Shown: piece after piece, positions 11,691 to 24,900 of the stretch | Numbering within the stretch: the first letter of the stretch is position 1 | Layout of the letters: every line of letters starts with the position of its first letter | Assembly: GCA_025677815.1 (NCBI GenBank) | Contig: JAIXMP010000007.1 | Span: 434,001 to 498,000 of the forward strand | Length of the DNA: 64,000 nucleotides | DNA from: Phascolomyces articulosus | Taxonomy: Eukaryota > Mucoromycota > Mucoromycetes > Mucorales > Lichtheimiaceae | Reading direction: 5' to 3' | Notes under the pieces: generated by a model | What the model saw: only the letters and a program-made list of their open reading frames with translations | Databases searched by the model: none | Told to the model about the DNA's origin: nothing | Position numbers and translations under genes: made by a program

Positions 11691-14600
11691 CCGTTACTAA
11701 GTAAAACGAATATATACTACGTAATTCATTATCGATATATCAAAATTTTATTACTTATTTCTACTATTATTCCTAAAATGATAATTCGATTTTCTTTTCA
11801 CTCTAAAGTTATAATAAGCACTCTTGTTTATACAAAAATAGTATACATTATCAGTGATGTTCATTACTATGTTATTTGGAACATGGAGCACCTGTGCTTA
11901 ATATATATAATTTTATATATTATTATGAAGAACTTTCATATGCCCATCATTGCATTGAACAGTTATGAATAGTCTCATCCTTAAAAAATGTATTTTTTTT
12001 ATTATAAAAACTAAATAATGATGCAAACATATTATCAGAAGCATCGACACAAAGATTAATATTCTAGAAAAACCGAATAAATGATAGTACGTGATATGTT
12101 GTCATATCTTATTGATGAAATGATTTTTTAAAAAAAACAAATTGGTAACGAACCTTCTTACGAACACCTTTCTCTTTTTTTGGACACAATTAGAATTTTA
12201 GATTGTTTGTTAGAGCAGCATCGTAAACAAATAAAAAATATGTTTATTCTTGATCACATATCATAATATCTTGTATTTAATATGTTGATGTAACTTGTAT
12301 AGTTTAATAAGAATGAATTCTTTTGATGATAATATTAATAGAGTTATTCTGGAAAATGAATACGGAAATACTGCTTATTATTATCGTAGCAGTCTTTTGT
12401 AATTCCATTTTATATAAGTGAAATTAATAAATATTACTACACAGCCATGATGGTAATGATGTGCCTAAAAATAATAGGGCATTTAATGAACTCGACTACT
12501 TGATGTAGTAAGTACATCAAAAAATACCCAAGAATGTGGTATATCTTTTCAGTACAACCATATCATATTAGTAACAATCTGGAGACCGATATATTGTATT
12601 TTGCAATGGTTAACCCTCTGATATATAAAAAATCGATAAGCTTTATTTGTTTATTTATATATTATATAGGTAAAAAAATAATATTTTTATCATATTCTGT
12701 ATACAATCACTTTAATACTATCAGCTAATGATCATTGGAATCTCACTTTCAATCTTCTTTTTTTCTAAGTTATTACGTATAATATTTATTTTTACAGCAC
12801 AGTTCTGTAAAATAAATGTTGATATAGCCAATAATTTTTCCCTTTTTTTCTTTCTCTTATTTACAACCAGTGGTCTACTAATCGCATCAGCCGAAAACTC
12901 TAAATTCCTTATTCACATCTCAAATTTAATATGCAGAATCTCAAGCAAATAGTCAGCATTTGATAAGGTTAGTAAAGACTTTTATCTCAAAATCCCGGAT
13001 TGATGCATAAGGGATCAAATGCATAATGGCACACCATATAGAAACCACGTTTATCGACGTCATCAATATTTTCATTATGCGTTATTTGATGGTGTTTCTG
13101 GTCAATCAATAATATCAATCAAAACCATTAGTGTACCTATTTACTGCTCAGCCAAGGCTGTTGGGAATAATTATTATACACAATGAATGGCTCAATAGGT
13201 GTATATTTCTATTTATTTATTTATAAATGGGAAAAAGATGAACCAATTATTTTTTAAAGGTACACTACCAAATCGATCAATATATGAGCAAAGAAGTAGA
13301 AGCAAGCGTGAGTATTACTATTGTGAATGATCCATTTATTTGTTTCAGTGGATTGTAAACATTGTGACACTGTAAACAAATAGAAACAAACGAAAAACAA
13401 TGAGAATTGATTCAAGTTGCTATACATCTGATAAAAAAAAATATCGGTTGAGCGACTATTATTAGTTTCATTTTTCGCCATAGATCTTCGTATGTCCAAC
13501 CGAGTTCAGGCCATGAAACCTAGTAACGCTAGCCTATGAAATGACAGTATTCGATACCAAAAACAACTTTATTTTTGACAGATTATACAAGCCATTATAA
13601 TACCCCAAGAAAGTGATGGAGGTTCTTAAAAAAAAAAAGTGAAACAGGATCGAAATGTTTATAAAAAAAAAGCGGCACAGAAAATAATTTATTATATCCA
13701 TTGTTATTGCTTAGTGATGATACATACTAAAATAAATCTATATGAAAACATTGAGCAGATCAGTTTAGATCATTATAATCAGTAGAGTGTCAATGTATCA
13801 AATTTACTTTCGAGCATCATTACCATTAATTACGTTGCCATCAATTTTAGATAATACAACAATAATAGTGTTTTGACTTCAACTGTCGCCGTCCGTTGTG
13901 TGGAGGTAATTTAATTTTTTGTTTTATCACACGGTCCCAGAAAAAGAATACACTCAACACCTGAGTTTATTTACTAAATTCAGACATCAATTTTTCCTTT
14001 TTATAGGTGTTTTTATGATATCATGATCCAAAAGAAGAAAAGCAGTAGAAATATCAAACAAAAATCTTATCTTAAAAAAGAATAATAAATAATAAAAAAT
14101 TATAAAGCGTTAGATAAATCGAAACTTTAATTTTTTATTTTTATTGTCATGGAATTTTTTCCAAGCATACTAGAGAGAAATTATAATAGAGAGAGAGAGA
14201 AAAGAAGAAATAGATCTTGCTGTTGTCTGACAAAAAAAGAAGTATGTCTATAATTAAGTATCATAATTAGAGTAGCAGACCCAGTTGAAACGTTAACACA
14301 AATCACACGGGTTTGAACTATTACGATATGCTGACCGAAAAACAATAACGCTGCTATCTCATTCGCTCCACTATGAGTGATTGTGCCACTAGAAATTACT
14401 AAATATGGTCGAATCTTTGTCAGAAACCGTCCGGTGAGACTCAGCTAAATTCAGGTTCAGTACTATCCTACCTGGAGGTACTTGTATTATTTTTTATCAG
14501 ACAATCGTTATCCTTAGGTTTGTAAATCAATTGGATCGTCCTTATTCTATGTGTCTTTGACGCATAAATCATAACTGACAACAAAAAAAAAGGTACAAAT

Positions 14601-14700
14601 ATATTAAAAAAGATAGAAAAGACCTCGTTTACTATTGTTCATGTCTATAATTCGACTATTTGAATGGGTAATTGAATTCTATAACATATAATCATCTCTG
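11691..14700. other. Gene-poor DNA with an unidentified coding relic near 12070-12240
   Basis: No intact gene. On the plus strand, about 12080-12120 reads VRDMLSYLIDEMIF and 12140-12240 reads NEPSYEHLSLFLDTIRILD followed by LLEQHRKQI. That protein-like composition differs from the surrounding low-complexity frames. A further possible scrap at about 13020-13110 reads PYRNHVYRRHQYFHYALFDG. No family could be assigned with confidence. Together with the adjacent decayed decarboxylase, the interval looks like a graveyard of dead genes. Confidence 0.4.
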
Positions 14701-14859
14701 TATACTCAAATTGCTTCAATTATAAAAAATTTTTACATTCAATATCAAACATCAGTGATGATGTGTCTGGTCTGAGGCTAGCAATGACAAATCATGCAAA
14801 CTTTCCCACATCCCCGCCACTCAGTATCATCAAAAAGATATGTTATCACGTTGCGGAGG

Positions 14860-15001
14860 AGCAACAGGATCGCCGAGTATATATATATCGCTCCAATGTG
14901 ACCCCAAACTACCTTAATTGTGTTTTTCTTTCTACACTTCTTCTACTCAACTCACTTCTCTCAAACTTTTTTTTAAAAAAAACTTTACTACTTTATAAAA
15001 A
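14860..15001 (+). promoter_or_regulatory. Putative core promoter and 5' UTR of the amine oxidase gene
   Basis: A TATATATATA box lies at about 14878-14887. A pyrimidine-rich run (CTTTCTACACTTCTTCTACTC type) then leads to an A-rich leader ending in AAAAATGG at the start codon. This layout is typical of strongly expressed fungal genes. The assignment rests on position and composition only. Confidence 0.45.
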
Positions 15002-17264
15002 ATGGCTACCCCTGCTAAGGAAATGAAGACTGCTACTGCCGCAACTATGAGTAAGCGTCCCTATGCTCATCCTTTGGATCATCTTACTGGTGATGAAGTC
15101 GTTCATGCCGCTGAAATCGTTCGTGGTGAAAGAGCTGGAATGAACTTTGTCTTTAACACTATTACCCTCAAGGAACCTCCCAAACCTGTCATGATGTCTT
15201 ATCTTGGTTGGGATAAGAGCAAGCCCCGTATCACTCATGTCGAACGTGAAGCTTTTGTCATTATCTTGGAAAAGCCTACAATGAAGGTCTATGAAGCCGT
15301 CGTTTCTTTGGATAACGAAACCATCAAGTCTTGGAAATATGTTCCCGATGTTCAACCTATCTTGACAATGGATGAAATGTTTGAAGTTGAAGAATTAGTT
15401 CTCAAGGATGAAGGTGTTCGTGCTGAGTGTGCCGAATTGGGTATTAAGGATATGTCTAACGTCTTTGCTGATCCTTGGGCTATTGCTCGTCATGTCAACT
15501 ATCCTGGTCGTTCCAAGCGTATGATGCAAGCCTTGATGTATATGCGTACTTGCGAAGATGATAACCAATATGCTCATCCTTTGGATTTCGTTCCTATTAT
15601 TGGTAAGTAACTTGTAACTTTATTATCTGGGGAATAATGAAAAAAAAAAAAACGGAAAAACATTAAAAAAATTGGGTTCAAGATAAAGGAAAAAGAGACT
15701 AGGTTTTTTTTTATAAGAGGAAAAGGGAAAAAAATTGAATGATATGGAAAAAGAAGGCTAATATATATATATAAATTCAATAAAATATGTAGATTTGGGT
15801 ACTATGAAGGTTGTCGATATCGAACGTATCAAGCCAAGAAACAGCAAGTTCACTCGTCCTACTATTCCTCAAATGAACCACAACTTCTTGCCTGAATTTA
15901 TTGGCGAAGAAAATATGCGTAAGGATATCAAGCCTATTATTGTGCAACAACCTCAAGGTGTCTCATTCACTGTCAAGGGCAATGAAATTGATTGGCAAAA
16001 GTGGAACATGCGTATCTCTATGAACTATCGTGAAGGTCTTGTCATTCACAATGTCAGCTATAAGGATGGTGACGAAACTCGTCCTCTCTTCTACCGTATT
16101 GCAATGTCTGAAATGGTGGTCCCCTATGCTGACCCCAACACTCCTCATCACCGTAAGCATGCCTTTGACGTCGGAGAGTATGGTATGGGTCTTTGCACCA
16201 ATTCATTGACTTTGGGTTGTGATTGTCTTGGTTCGATTTACTATTTCGATGCTTGCTTCAATGACCATAACGGTAAGCCTTTCCATGTTCCCAACGCTAT
16301 CTGTTTGCACGAAGAAGATCATGGCGTTTTGTTCAAGCACACTGATTACAGAAACGGTCGTGCTCACACTGTTCGATCTCGTCGTCTTGTGATTTCCCAA
16401 ATCGTCACTGTTGCCAACTACGATTATGCTTTGTATTACTACTTCTACCAAGATGGTACCTTTGAATACGAAGTCAAGGCTACTGGTGAACTTAATACCC
16501 ACGTTATGGCTGAAGATGAAACCCCTGGAGACTATGGTGTCACTGTCGCTCCTCAAATCAATGCTCAATACCATCAACATTTCTTCACCATGCGTATCGA
16601 CCCTATGATCGATGGTCCCAACAACTCGGTTGTTCAATATGACAGTTACACTTCTCCATTCCCAACTGGTCATGAACGTAACAAGTACGGTAACGCTTTC
16701 TTGGCCAAGCCTACTGTTCTCAAGGATACATTTGAAGCTCAAACTACTGCCAACTTTGAAACTTCTCGATTCTGGAAGATCATCAATGAAAGCCGTATCC
16801 ATCCTTATGCCAAGGAACCTGTTGGTTGGAAGATTATGTCAAACAACATGTCTCCCTTCTACCCAAGTGAAGAATCCGTCGTTGCTCAACGTGCTCCATT
16901 TGCTAAGAAGGGTCTTTGGGTCACTCCTTACAATGAAAATCAAATGTTTGCCGGTGGTTTCTACTGTAACCAATCAGATGGTACGGACAATTTGGAAGTG
17001 TGGGCCAATCGTGAACGTCAAAATGTTCAAAATACCGATATCGTTGTTTGGTTCTCCTTTGCTGTTACCCATTTGCCACGTGTTGAAGATTTCCCTGTCA
17101 TGCCTGTTGAACATGTCAGTATGATGATGAAGCCTGCCAACTTCTTCATGTGCAACCCCGCTTTGGATGTTCCCCCAACAAACAAGAAGGTCAACTTAAG
17201 TACAATTGCTCCTCAACCTCATAATGACAAGTCATCATCATGCTGTGGTAACAACCGATTATAA
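15002..17264 (+). CDS. Copper-containing primary amine oxidase
   Basis: Oxidises primary amines to aldehyde, hydrogen peroxide and ammonia using a topaquinone (TPQ) cofactor and copper. Exons 15002-15602 and 15793-17264, joined by a 190-bp GT-AG intron, give 690 residues, normal for the family. The start is the first ATG after the TATA/CT-rich leader. The TPQ motif NYDY (VANYDYALYYYF) puts the precursor Tyr at about residue 410. The catalytic-base Asp sits in AFDVGEYG (about 326). Copper ligands are the His pair in QYHQHFF (about 461/463) and the His of THLPRVEDFPVMP (about 627). All key residues are present, so the enzyme should be active. The C-terminus SSSCCGNNRL ends in NRL, at best a non-canonical peroxisomal PTS1; many fungal homologues are peroxisomal. 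Codon usage is biased (GTC, AAG, CGT, GGT), suggesting strong expression. Confidence 0.97.
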
Positions 17265-18550
17265 ACAATATCCAAAAATCTCCTCCAAAAAAACAGTATA
17301 TAATATATTCAACGATAATTAGTTCTTGATAACATATTTTTTTTTAAAAAAAAAATGTGTTTGTATATATATAAAGATATCATTTAATTAAAATAATAAA
17401 ACTGTGGATCATTACATCAACTATTTTTTATTCTTGGGAATTTGGTCATGTTGTGTGCTTGATTATTAATAATCAAGAAACCAGTCTTTCTATAACATTC
17501 GTAGTGTTGATGTATAATTTTTTTGACAATATTCTGATTATATAGAAAAATAATTATTGAACTATAGCAGCAGTAATTGTGAATGGTGCTGCATATTCAG
17601 ATACTGAGTTGCTTCTAGATTTGAAAAAAGCTGGCAAGAGAAACTATCTTTATTCAGCAAATTGTGTACCCAGTGTTTGCGAATGATATTATTATCCGAT
17701 ACACATCATTGTTATTTTTTTTTATCCCTCTCGGACCAGTTGCTAAGATCACAGAGAATCTATACAATTTATCATTGATCACTATGACAATATGCACATA
17801 TAACTGCTAACATTTTGATATTTGATGAAAATATAATTAACACACTTGGAAGAAAAAAAAAGTGACCACAACATCATCAACACTGTTTATAAGATATGAT
17901 TTTTTTTATAATATTGGATAGTGATATATATATAAAACGAAAGAAAATCTTTAATCATCGCAAGATATTTTATAATAAAAAATAATAACACTCCTTTCTA
18001 TATATCGATATAAAAACAAAACTAAAAGAGTCATATGTAAATGCTGAATCTAATTATTCGCTTTGCACTAGTCCAGTTCACAGTAATTTGTATACAAATT
18101 GGTATATACAGTGTAATTTATCTATTCTAATGACCTGCGTTGACAAAAACATATTGAGCTTATACTGCAACTATCTAAACATAAGAACAATTTTATTTTA
18201 CTCGTAAGAATAATAATTATTGGATCCATCTGCTAAATCACACAAGTACATATAATGTTTATAAAGATAGAGACACAAACCTAATACTTACAGGGAAAAA
18301 GGATGATGGAATATAAGTACGTATTTTATAGTTAAATAAAAAAAACACCTCTTTTTAAATTCTTAATATAGCAACATTTGTTGTTGGTAGTTTGATCCAT
18401 AACGAATTTTGATTTATTTGCAAAAGGGAAAAATTACAAATATTGATTTGACATTTGGCCCTTTAACAAAACAAGAAGGTTACATAGAGCCTTTACTGTA
18501 CCATTGCGATTAATCATCACAATCATCAAATTACTGATTGTAAGCAGTAA
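17265..18550. other. Intergenic, 3' UTR then unassigned AT-rich DNA
   Basis: The first 150 bp carry the amine oxidase 3' UTR with AATAAA-like sites near 17390. A short open stretch near 17570-17680 (+) reads NGAAYSDTELLLDLKKAGKR and may be a coding relic of unknown family. I see nothing else. Confidence 0.35.
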
Positions 18551-18554
18551 CAAT

Positions 18555-18775
18555 ATCAATATGAAATACCAATCTCTACAAACACTACGTTATACGTTCG
18601 TTGGTTGGACAAGAATAGATCAAGAATCAATAACATATTGCATATCAAGATTATGGTCGTAAAGTTGGAGACGTGACCATTATTCGTGATAAACTCAATT
18701 GACTGAAAGGGTTTGGATTTGTTTTTGAATAGGCAATGCTGGATAAGCATCTCATATAGTTGAAAAAAGGATAAA
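18555..18775 (+). pseudogene. Relic of an RNA-recognition-motif (RRM) protein
   Basis: The plus strand contains the two RRM hallmarks in order but broken. An RNP2-like segment YTFVGWTRIDQESI is at about 18587-18630. After a frame change, YGRKVGDVTIIRDKLN at about 18648-18700 is followed by a TGA stop, then LKGFGFVFE (RNP1, KGFGFVxF), a TAG stop, and AMLDKHLI. In a working RRM the order is LFVGNL, then DVTIIRDK, then KGFGFVTF, then a D/A-rich helix, which is what is seen. At least two internal stops and one frameshift make it a pseudogene. Which RRM protein it came from cannot be told. Confidence 0.6.
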
Positions 18776-20400
18776 AACAGAATATTACCATTGTTCTTTC
18801 ACAGTTAACATTCAACTTTTTCGAATAATTAACATGACATGGCAAATAAAAAATGACAACTAGCAATAAGTTGATGCAAATATTGTTATTAATAATTATA
18901 AACAGGTATCCCGATCCAACAAGTCAGCATACGTACAAAACAACAGATAACTAATCATGAGCAAGCTGTATAAAATAATGTAAGAAGTCTTTTGAACTTT
19001 ATTATTCCATAAATACCAAGGAACTTAAAATAGCGACTACCTGTGTCCATGATATGGAGTAGTATGTCTGTACGATATAAAAACGTAGATGAGAAAGATA
19101 TCTAGTCTATGACCGATAATGGAGACCATGACCCATCCATCTTTATGAAAGAAGAAGCCTATAAGATTAGGTATTATAGGTTAGTAACATAGAGTGGATT
19201 ACTCCAAATTTACCGGCTGCTGTACAATACTAGGATTTATTATTTACTACCACACCAAGAGGGAAACTATTGATAGTCATAGTCATTTATATACTTCAAA
19301 TATGTAATATACATATAGAACAAAAAAGATGTAATATTTAACGGATATATATCAACCTACTTAACAATATATGATATTTTGTCACGAATTTATATATAAA
19401 ATGCCCTGTGAGTTTCTCTTCTTTTCCCGTCTGTTCCCAAGAAAGTCTTATTGTCATTTTATCAAAAGGAAAACGTGGGGATTATTATAGCGGCAACAGA
19501 AATCTGGTGCCTGTGCAAAAAATACAAAACATCACACACTTATTTCCTTATCACCCATTTTATTTACACAACCCCACATGAAAATGATCGATGATGATGA
19601 TACATAAATAAAATAATAAGAATGTGGAGTAAGCTTTAATCTATTTTGGAACCAGTAAGAATTAGAGGAGCACAAAAAGTCACTTTTATTTTTTCATATG
19701 TTGAAGAAACGTAAAAAGTGAAGGAATGGTTCCAAGAGATTATTATTACTAGTATTATTATTATTATTATTATTACATCACTTTTTGGTGGACGTGTCCA
19801 TTTTAATGATAGTAATAGATATACATGTAACTTTTTGTATTAACAAATACAACTCATCCGATGACAAATATAATAAACCAATTTCGGGTCAATATTTTCC
19901 ATTTTTTTTTCACATCGAAAATAATATTAACGTTAGAATTAAACATCATCGAGTTTCTTAAATTTTACCCATTGATTTATTTTATATATATATTTATAAA
20001 AAAGAAAGTGTTTTTTTTCCCTTTATCGATGGGACTTTTTTAAGCATAAATGAGAAAATGTCGGGTAAGTATCCCGCATCCCAAACTAATTATTCAATAA
20101 GAATAAATATAGAGCCGATGGTGTTCCTGAGTTATATTGAAAAATTTGGCTGGTATAAAATAGTCGTTAATACTGAGGATTGGGATACGATGAATGAATG
20201 AATAAGGTTACACCGATTGAATAATATTTTATTTATTCTTTGGGGGAATACAATTTGGCTCATGTGTATAGTTGTGAATTACTTTTTATATAAAAAGTCT
20301 TATTTTTCTTTTTTGCCATGTGAAACATATAAGTCATCATTTTTTCAATCTTGACCTTTTTCTCTTCTCTTCTTTCACTTGTCTTCTTTTGCATATCTTT
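18776..20400. other. Intergenic AT-rich DNA
   Basis: No gene recognised. It contains a (TTA)n microsatellite at about 19741-19775. The final 100 bp (CT-rich run at about 20340-20420, then a TATATATATA stretch near 20433-20444) is the likely promoter of the downstream LACTB2-like gene. Confidence 0.45.
19741..19775. repeat. (TTA)n trinucleotide microsatellite
   Basis: A run of TTA/ATT units visible in the intergenic region upstream of the LACTB2-like gene. Confidence 0.85.
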
Positions 20401-20476
20401 CTCTCTCTTTCTCTTCTTCCTATTTAAAAAACATATATATATATATCCATCCAAAACAAATCTACCCCTCTAAACA

Positions 20477-21652
20477 ATGTCTGATCTTCGTAACAATCTC
20501 CCACCTTTACCAGAGTTTTGTCAGTTAAGTGATCGAGTTCACAGAATTCTTGGATTAAATCCTAGTGCTTTTACACTTCAAGGTAATTATTGCAAGCTCC
20601 GAAAAACAAAAAACTTTTTTTTTTACACTACAGATCATATATATACGAATAATATCACTTATCATAACTATATAAATTTATGTGTTATCAGGTACAAATA
20701 CCTACCTTGTAGGTCGTGGCAATCGTAAAATCTTGATTGATTGTGGACAAGGCGAAGCATCTTATGTGCCCCTTTTACAGGAATCGCTTAAACAGATTTC
20801 TCCGGATGCTTATATCTCCGACATCCTTTTGACGCATTGTCATTTCGATCATTGGGGCGGTTTAGCAGACATTTACGCTATAGACGACTCTATCCCCGTT
20901 CATAAATATCCTCACTTGGCAGGTTCTTTTGAAGATACACATTTTATGGATGATTTCCCATCCTATGTCCCCATCCATGAACTTCATGATGGACAAATTT
21001 TTGAGATCGATGACGAAACCACTTTACGTGTTGTACATACACCAGGTCATACCAGCGATCATTGTACATTCTACCTTGAAGAAGAAGGTTCCTTATTCAC
21101 TGGTGATTGTATCCTTGGACACGGTACCGTCACTTTTGATTCCCTCGATGAATATCTTGATGGTAAATCTATAAACATTGCTTATTATCCGAATATATAT
21201 ATATATATATATCAAGTAAAACAACACCTTATTTACATAACTGTTATTATGATCTAGGATTAAAACGATTACAATCTTTGGGACCCAACCAATTATACCC
21301 AGGTCATGGTGATATTGTTGAAGATGGTATGGCCAAGATTCACGAATATCTAGAATTCCGATATCAACGCGAAAACGAAATTTTGCAATTGATATTGTCT
21401 GATCGTACCAAGGCGTGGACGCCTTTAGAAATTGGTTCCATGTTACGAGACAAGAAACCAGGCAATTTACAAGCAGCCTATCTTCGTGGTATTGCCTTGC
21501 ATCTTATGAAACTAGAAGATGACGGAAAGATTCAATTGATTGAACAAATCGGTCCTCAACAACCTGAACAAAAGAGAATCCATATGTTTGATTTGATTGA
21601 ATGGTTAAACAAAGAATGGCGTTATGTTGAAACAGGACGTAGTCGTTTATAA
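20477..21652 (+). CDS. LACTB2-like metallo-beta-lactamase-fold hydrolase
   Basis: Homologue of LACTB2, reported in animals as a mitochondrial endoribonuclease of the metallo-beta-lactamase fold. Three exons fit: 20477-20582, 20692-21162 and 21258-21652, 323 residues in all, somewhat longer than the roughly 290 of animal LACTB2. The metal-binding signature THCHFDHWGG is at about residue 83-92. Further ligands are the His in VHTPGHTSDH, the Asp in LFTGDCILG and the His in YPGHGDIV. The N-terminal block NPSAFTLQGTNTYLVGRG is characteristic of this subfamily. The C-terminal region (LRGIALHLMKLEDDGKIQ) resembles the winged-helix tail of LACTB2. I see no clear mitochondrial presequence. The gene converges on MOT1 with about 320 bp between stop codons. 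Confidence 0.93.
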
Positions 21653-21974
21653 TTTACTGATTTCTCTACTCTTTATTTAACAGTTCCAGCTTTTATTTTT
21701 CTTTTCCCCTTCCTTTCTCTCCATCTTTCTTAACACACATTTGATATTTTAAAGCGTACGTAGATCCCTTTTTTTGTACATATATAACCTAAACTTCATA
21801 CATGATCCATTCCACCTTATAAACTTTGTAGATCCCCAAATCAATATGTATTATTATTATGATTTTTTTTTTTTTTTGCTTTCACTCTTTTTATTTATGT
21901 TTTTTTAACTACTTGATGAATAGAGAAAGAGAGAATAGAATCATTTTGTATTTCTTTCTTTTTTTATATCTTCT
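21653..21974. other. Convergent 3' region between LACTB2-like gene and MOT1
   Basis: Shared terminator region, T-rich on the + strand (poly-T runs near 21862-21878 and 21901-21905). No coding sequence. The two transcripts probably end here from opposite sides. Confidence 0.5.
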
Positions 21975-24900
21975 CTATTTTAAACCACTAATAAAGCTAT
22001 CGATATTATATTCTTCTTCATATTCCTTATCATCCCACAAGTTTTCAAGATTTTCTAAGACAGCCTTTGATTTGCCCATGCCATCTGCACCAACATCCGA
22101 ACCACCTGCTGCCGCAACAGCTTCCTTCTTTCGTCGACCATCGGCACCATTTTCGCCTTCGACATTGAACAAATCCAAGATTTGATCTGTGTCCATACTT
22201 TGCAATCCTGAATTTTGTTGATTGACGATTGTATTGGCGATATTGAGCTTGAACTTTTGAAGACCCATGATTTTTTCTTCCAATGTACCACGGGTAATCA
22301 ATCGATAGACATTGACCACCTTCTTTTGACCGATACGATGGGCTCGATCCATGGCTTGTAAATCTTTCATTGGATTCCAATCATGTTCTACAAAAATGAC
22401 AGTATCTGCACCGGTAAGGTTCAAACCCAGGCCACCCACATGGGTTGTAAGTAATAATACATCAATGGAGGGATCAGCGTTAAATTTTTGTACAATTTCA
22501 TGGCGTTTGTTGGCATCCACCGAGCCATCCAATCGCATATAACTAACGGTGGGCATGATACGTTTAAAAAGATCGTTTTCGATAATGTCTAGCATGGTTT
22601 TTAATTGACAGAAAATCAACGCACGATGTTGACTGACTGCACCTACTGCCATGGCAGCAGGATCGGATTCGGATTCAGGGGCAGTTGTACCAATACCACA
22701 TTCACCCAATAATTGCCTATTTTTTTTTTTTGGATGGGGCGTAAAAATAAAAATTAATTTCCTTGCCATAACAAAAAAAAATATAAGAGGAGGGAGGGAG
22801 AATCATATATAACAATAAAACTTACTTGAGTGCTTGTAATTTAGGTGCATTTTGGATATCATGAAGTGAGGTGTTTGTACGTGCAAGATCATTCTGAATA
22901 CTTTCATAACTGGGATGTTTTTCATTCAATACAAGAAGTGGATGGTTGCAAAGCTTGCGTAGATATTGTAATGCTTGGAAAATATGGGTTGCTTTGCCTT
23001 CGGATTTTGTAACTGTTTTTGTGGTATCTTCTTCAAGATCTTGTTCGACTGCATGTTTTGTTTGTGATTTGGCAAATTCTTCATATAATTTTTTCTATTA
23101 CTCCCCCAAAAAATATATATATAAGTATCTAATGGTTTATTTTCCTAATGATAAATGGGAGAACCCATTGTAATTCATACCTGAAGATCACTTAAGTCAC
23201 TATAATAATCCTGAATAATCTTGGGTGGTAAATCATGAAGCACATCTTCTTTCAATCGTCGTAACAAGAAAGGTAAGACTTGTTTATGAAGGGCTTCCAA
23301 AGCTAATGCTCCAGCTTCTTGTTCTTTGGATGAACTCTTACTATCACGACTGGCTAAAATAGGTTTACCAAATCGTTCATTGAATAGTTTTTCACTTCCA
23401 AGGAAACCAGGCATTAAAAAGTCGAAGAGGGACCATAATTCCAAGACATTGTTTTGAATAGGTGTACCCGAAAGAATTAATCGATGATTGGATTTGACAG
23501 TCTTGATGGCTTTTGTAATCTTGGTCTTTGCATTCTTGATGATATGACCTTCATCCAAAATACAATAATTCCAGTCGATTCGTGATAAATCATCAATATC
23601 ATTACGAATAATATCATATGACATGATGACAATATCATGTTTCTTAATATTGCCACGTATCCTATCCCCCCCAAAAAAAGAATTGTCATTAGTCAGTGAT
23701 GTCAATCATTGATATATTCTTTTTTTTAGATATCATAGATGAAGGTGCTTCATAAAATTGCTACTTACCGTTTACGTTCAGCAGGACCACCCATATATAA
23801 TAATGGTTTGAGATTATCACTGTATTGTTTTACTTCATGGAACCAATGGCCAGTTAATGTAGGTGGACAAATGACAAGTGATGGACAAGGAGTGGCATCA
23901 GGTGCTTTTGTCGTAGCATATTTTTGAGCGCGTAAATGATGATCACTTGCAAGAATACAGATAGATTGAAGAGTTTTACCGAGACCCATATCTATAATAA
24001 CAATCAATTCAATGACCATTCAATATATATATCTCTATTGACTCTAATTATAACCATAGATCAATAGAATAAAACTTACCATCACACAAAATACCATGTA
24101 ATTGAAACTTGTTGAGAAAAGCCAACCAATTGACACCCTCTTGTTGATATTTTCTAAGTTCTGCATTAATTTTGACAGGAATTTCAAAGTTTTCAACTTT
24201 GGAACTATCCAAGAGTTGTGACAAGAATTTGCGTTCTTCATCACGATGAGCCAACAATCTCTCTGACATGCCTGGGGGATCGGGTATACCGGCTTCCAGA
24301 GGAACCAATCGAATAAGTAAAGCAAAACAATTTGTACAAATCAATCGAACAGCATCGTCTGTATCACTCATACGACCCAAGACAGGTACAATGAGGAAGA
24401 TCGTGTATGGTAGAATCTTGGTATCCAAGAGTTGGACAAGATAATAAATAAATTCGGATGCACCTTGTCGATGAAGATGGTTGACGGTATCACCTAATAA
24501 TGGTAATACTTGATCAATGACTATTTGCATGGTTTCCATGGTAATGGTATTGGCAATGGTGGCTAAACATCGTGCACTGACGTATCGAATTACTTCATAA
24601 CATGATTGTAATGCTTTGCTGATAAGTGGTACCACACGTACAATCTAAATTTATTTATATTTATTAGTCATATCCATATAATCCGTAGTTTATTGGGGTA
24701 TGTTCGTATCATATCTTTTCCTCTAATCCCAATAAAGTAGAAAAAAACCTTACATTTGGCCAAAGATCGGATGATAAGTAAGGTACAACGGTCGTCATGA
24801 TAGTCAATGTATCAATCACTTCTTGCCCAAGTGTAAGGTCAGCCTGAATAGCTGCATCTGCAAAAGGAACACCTGGAGTTGCCAAATCTTGGCCAAACAC

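Noticed and set aside
15603..15792. Readthrough of the amine oxidase intron giving two separate genes
   Set aside because: GT and AG ends join the frame exactly (PII to DLGTMKVVDIE) and the two halves together make one complete amine oxidase.
16203..16802. A 199-codon minus-strand open frame inside the amine oxidase gene
   Set aside because: It is antisense to the intact, motif-rich amine oxidase coding sequence and has no domain; long shadows are expected with this codon bias.
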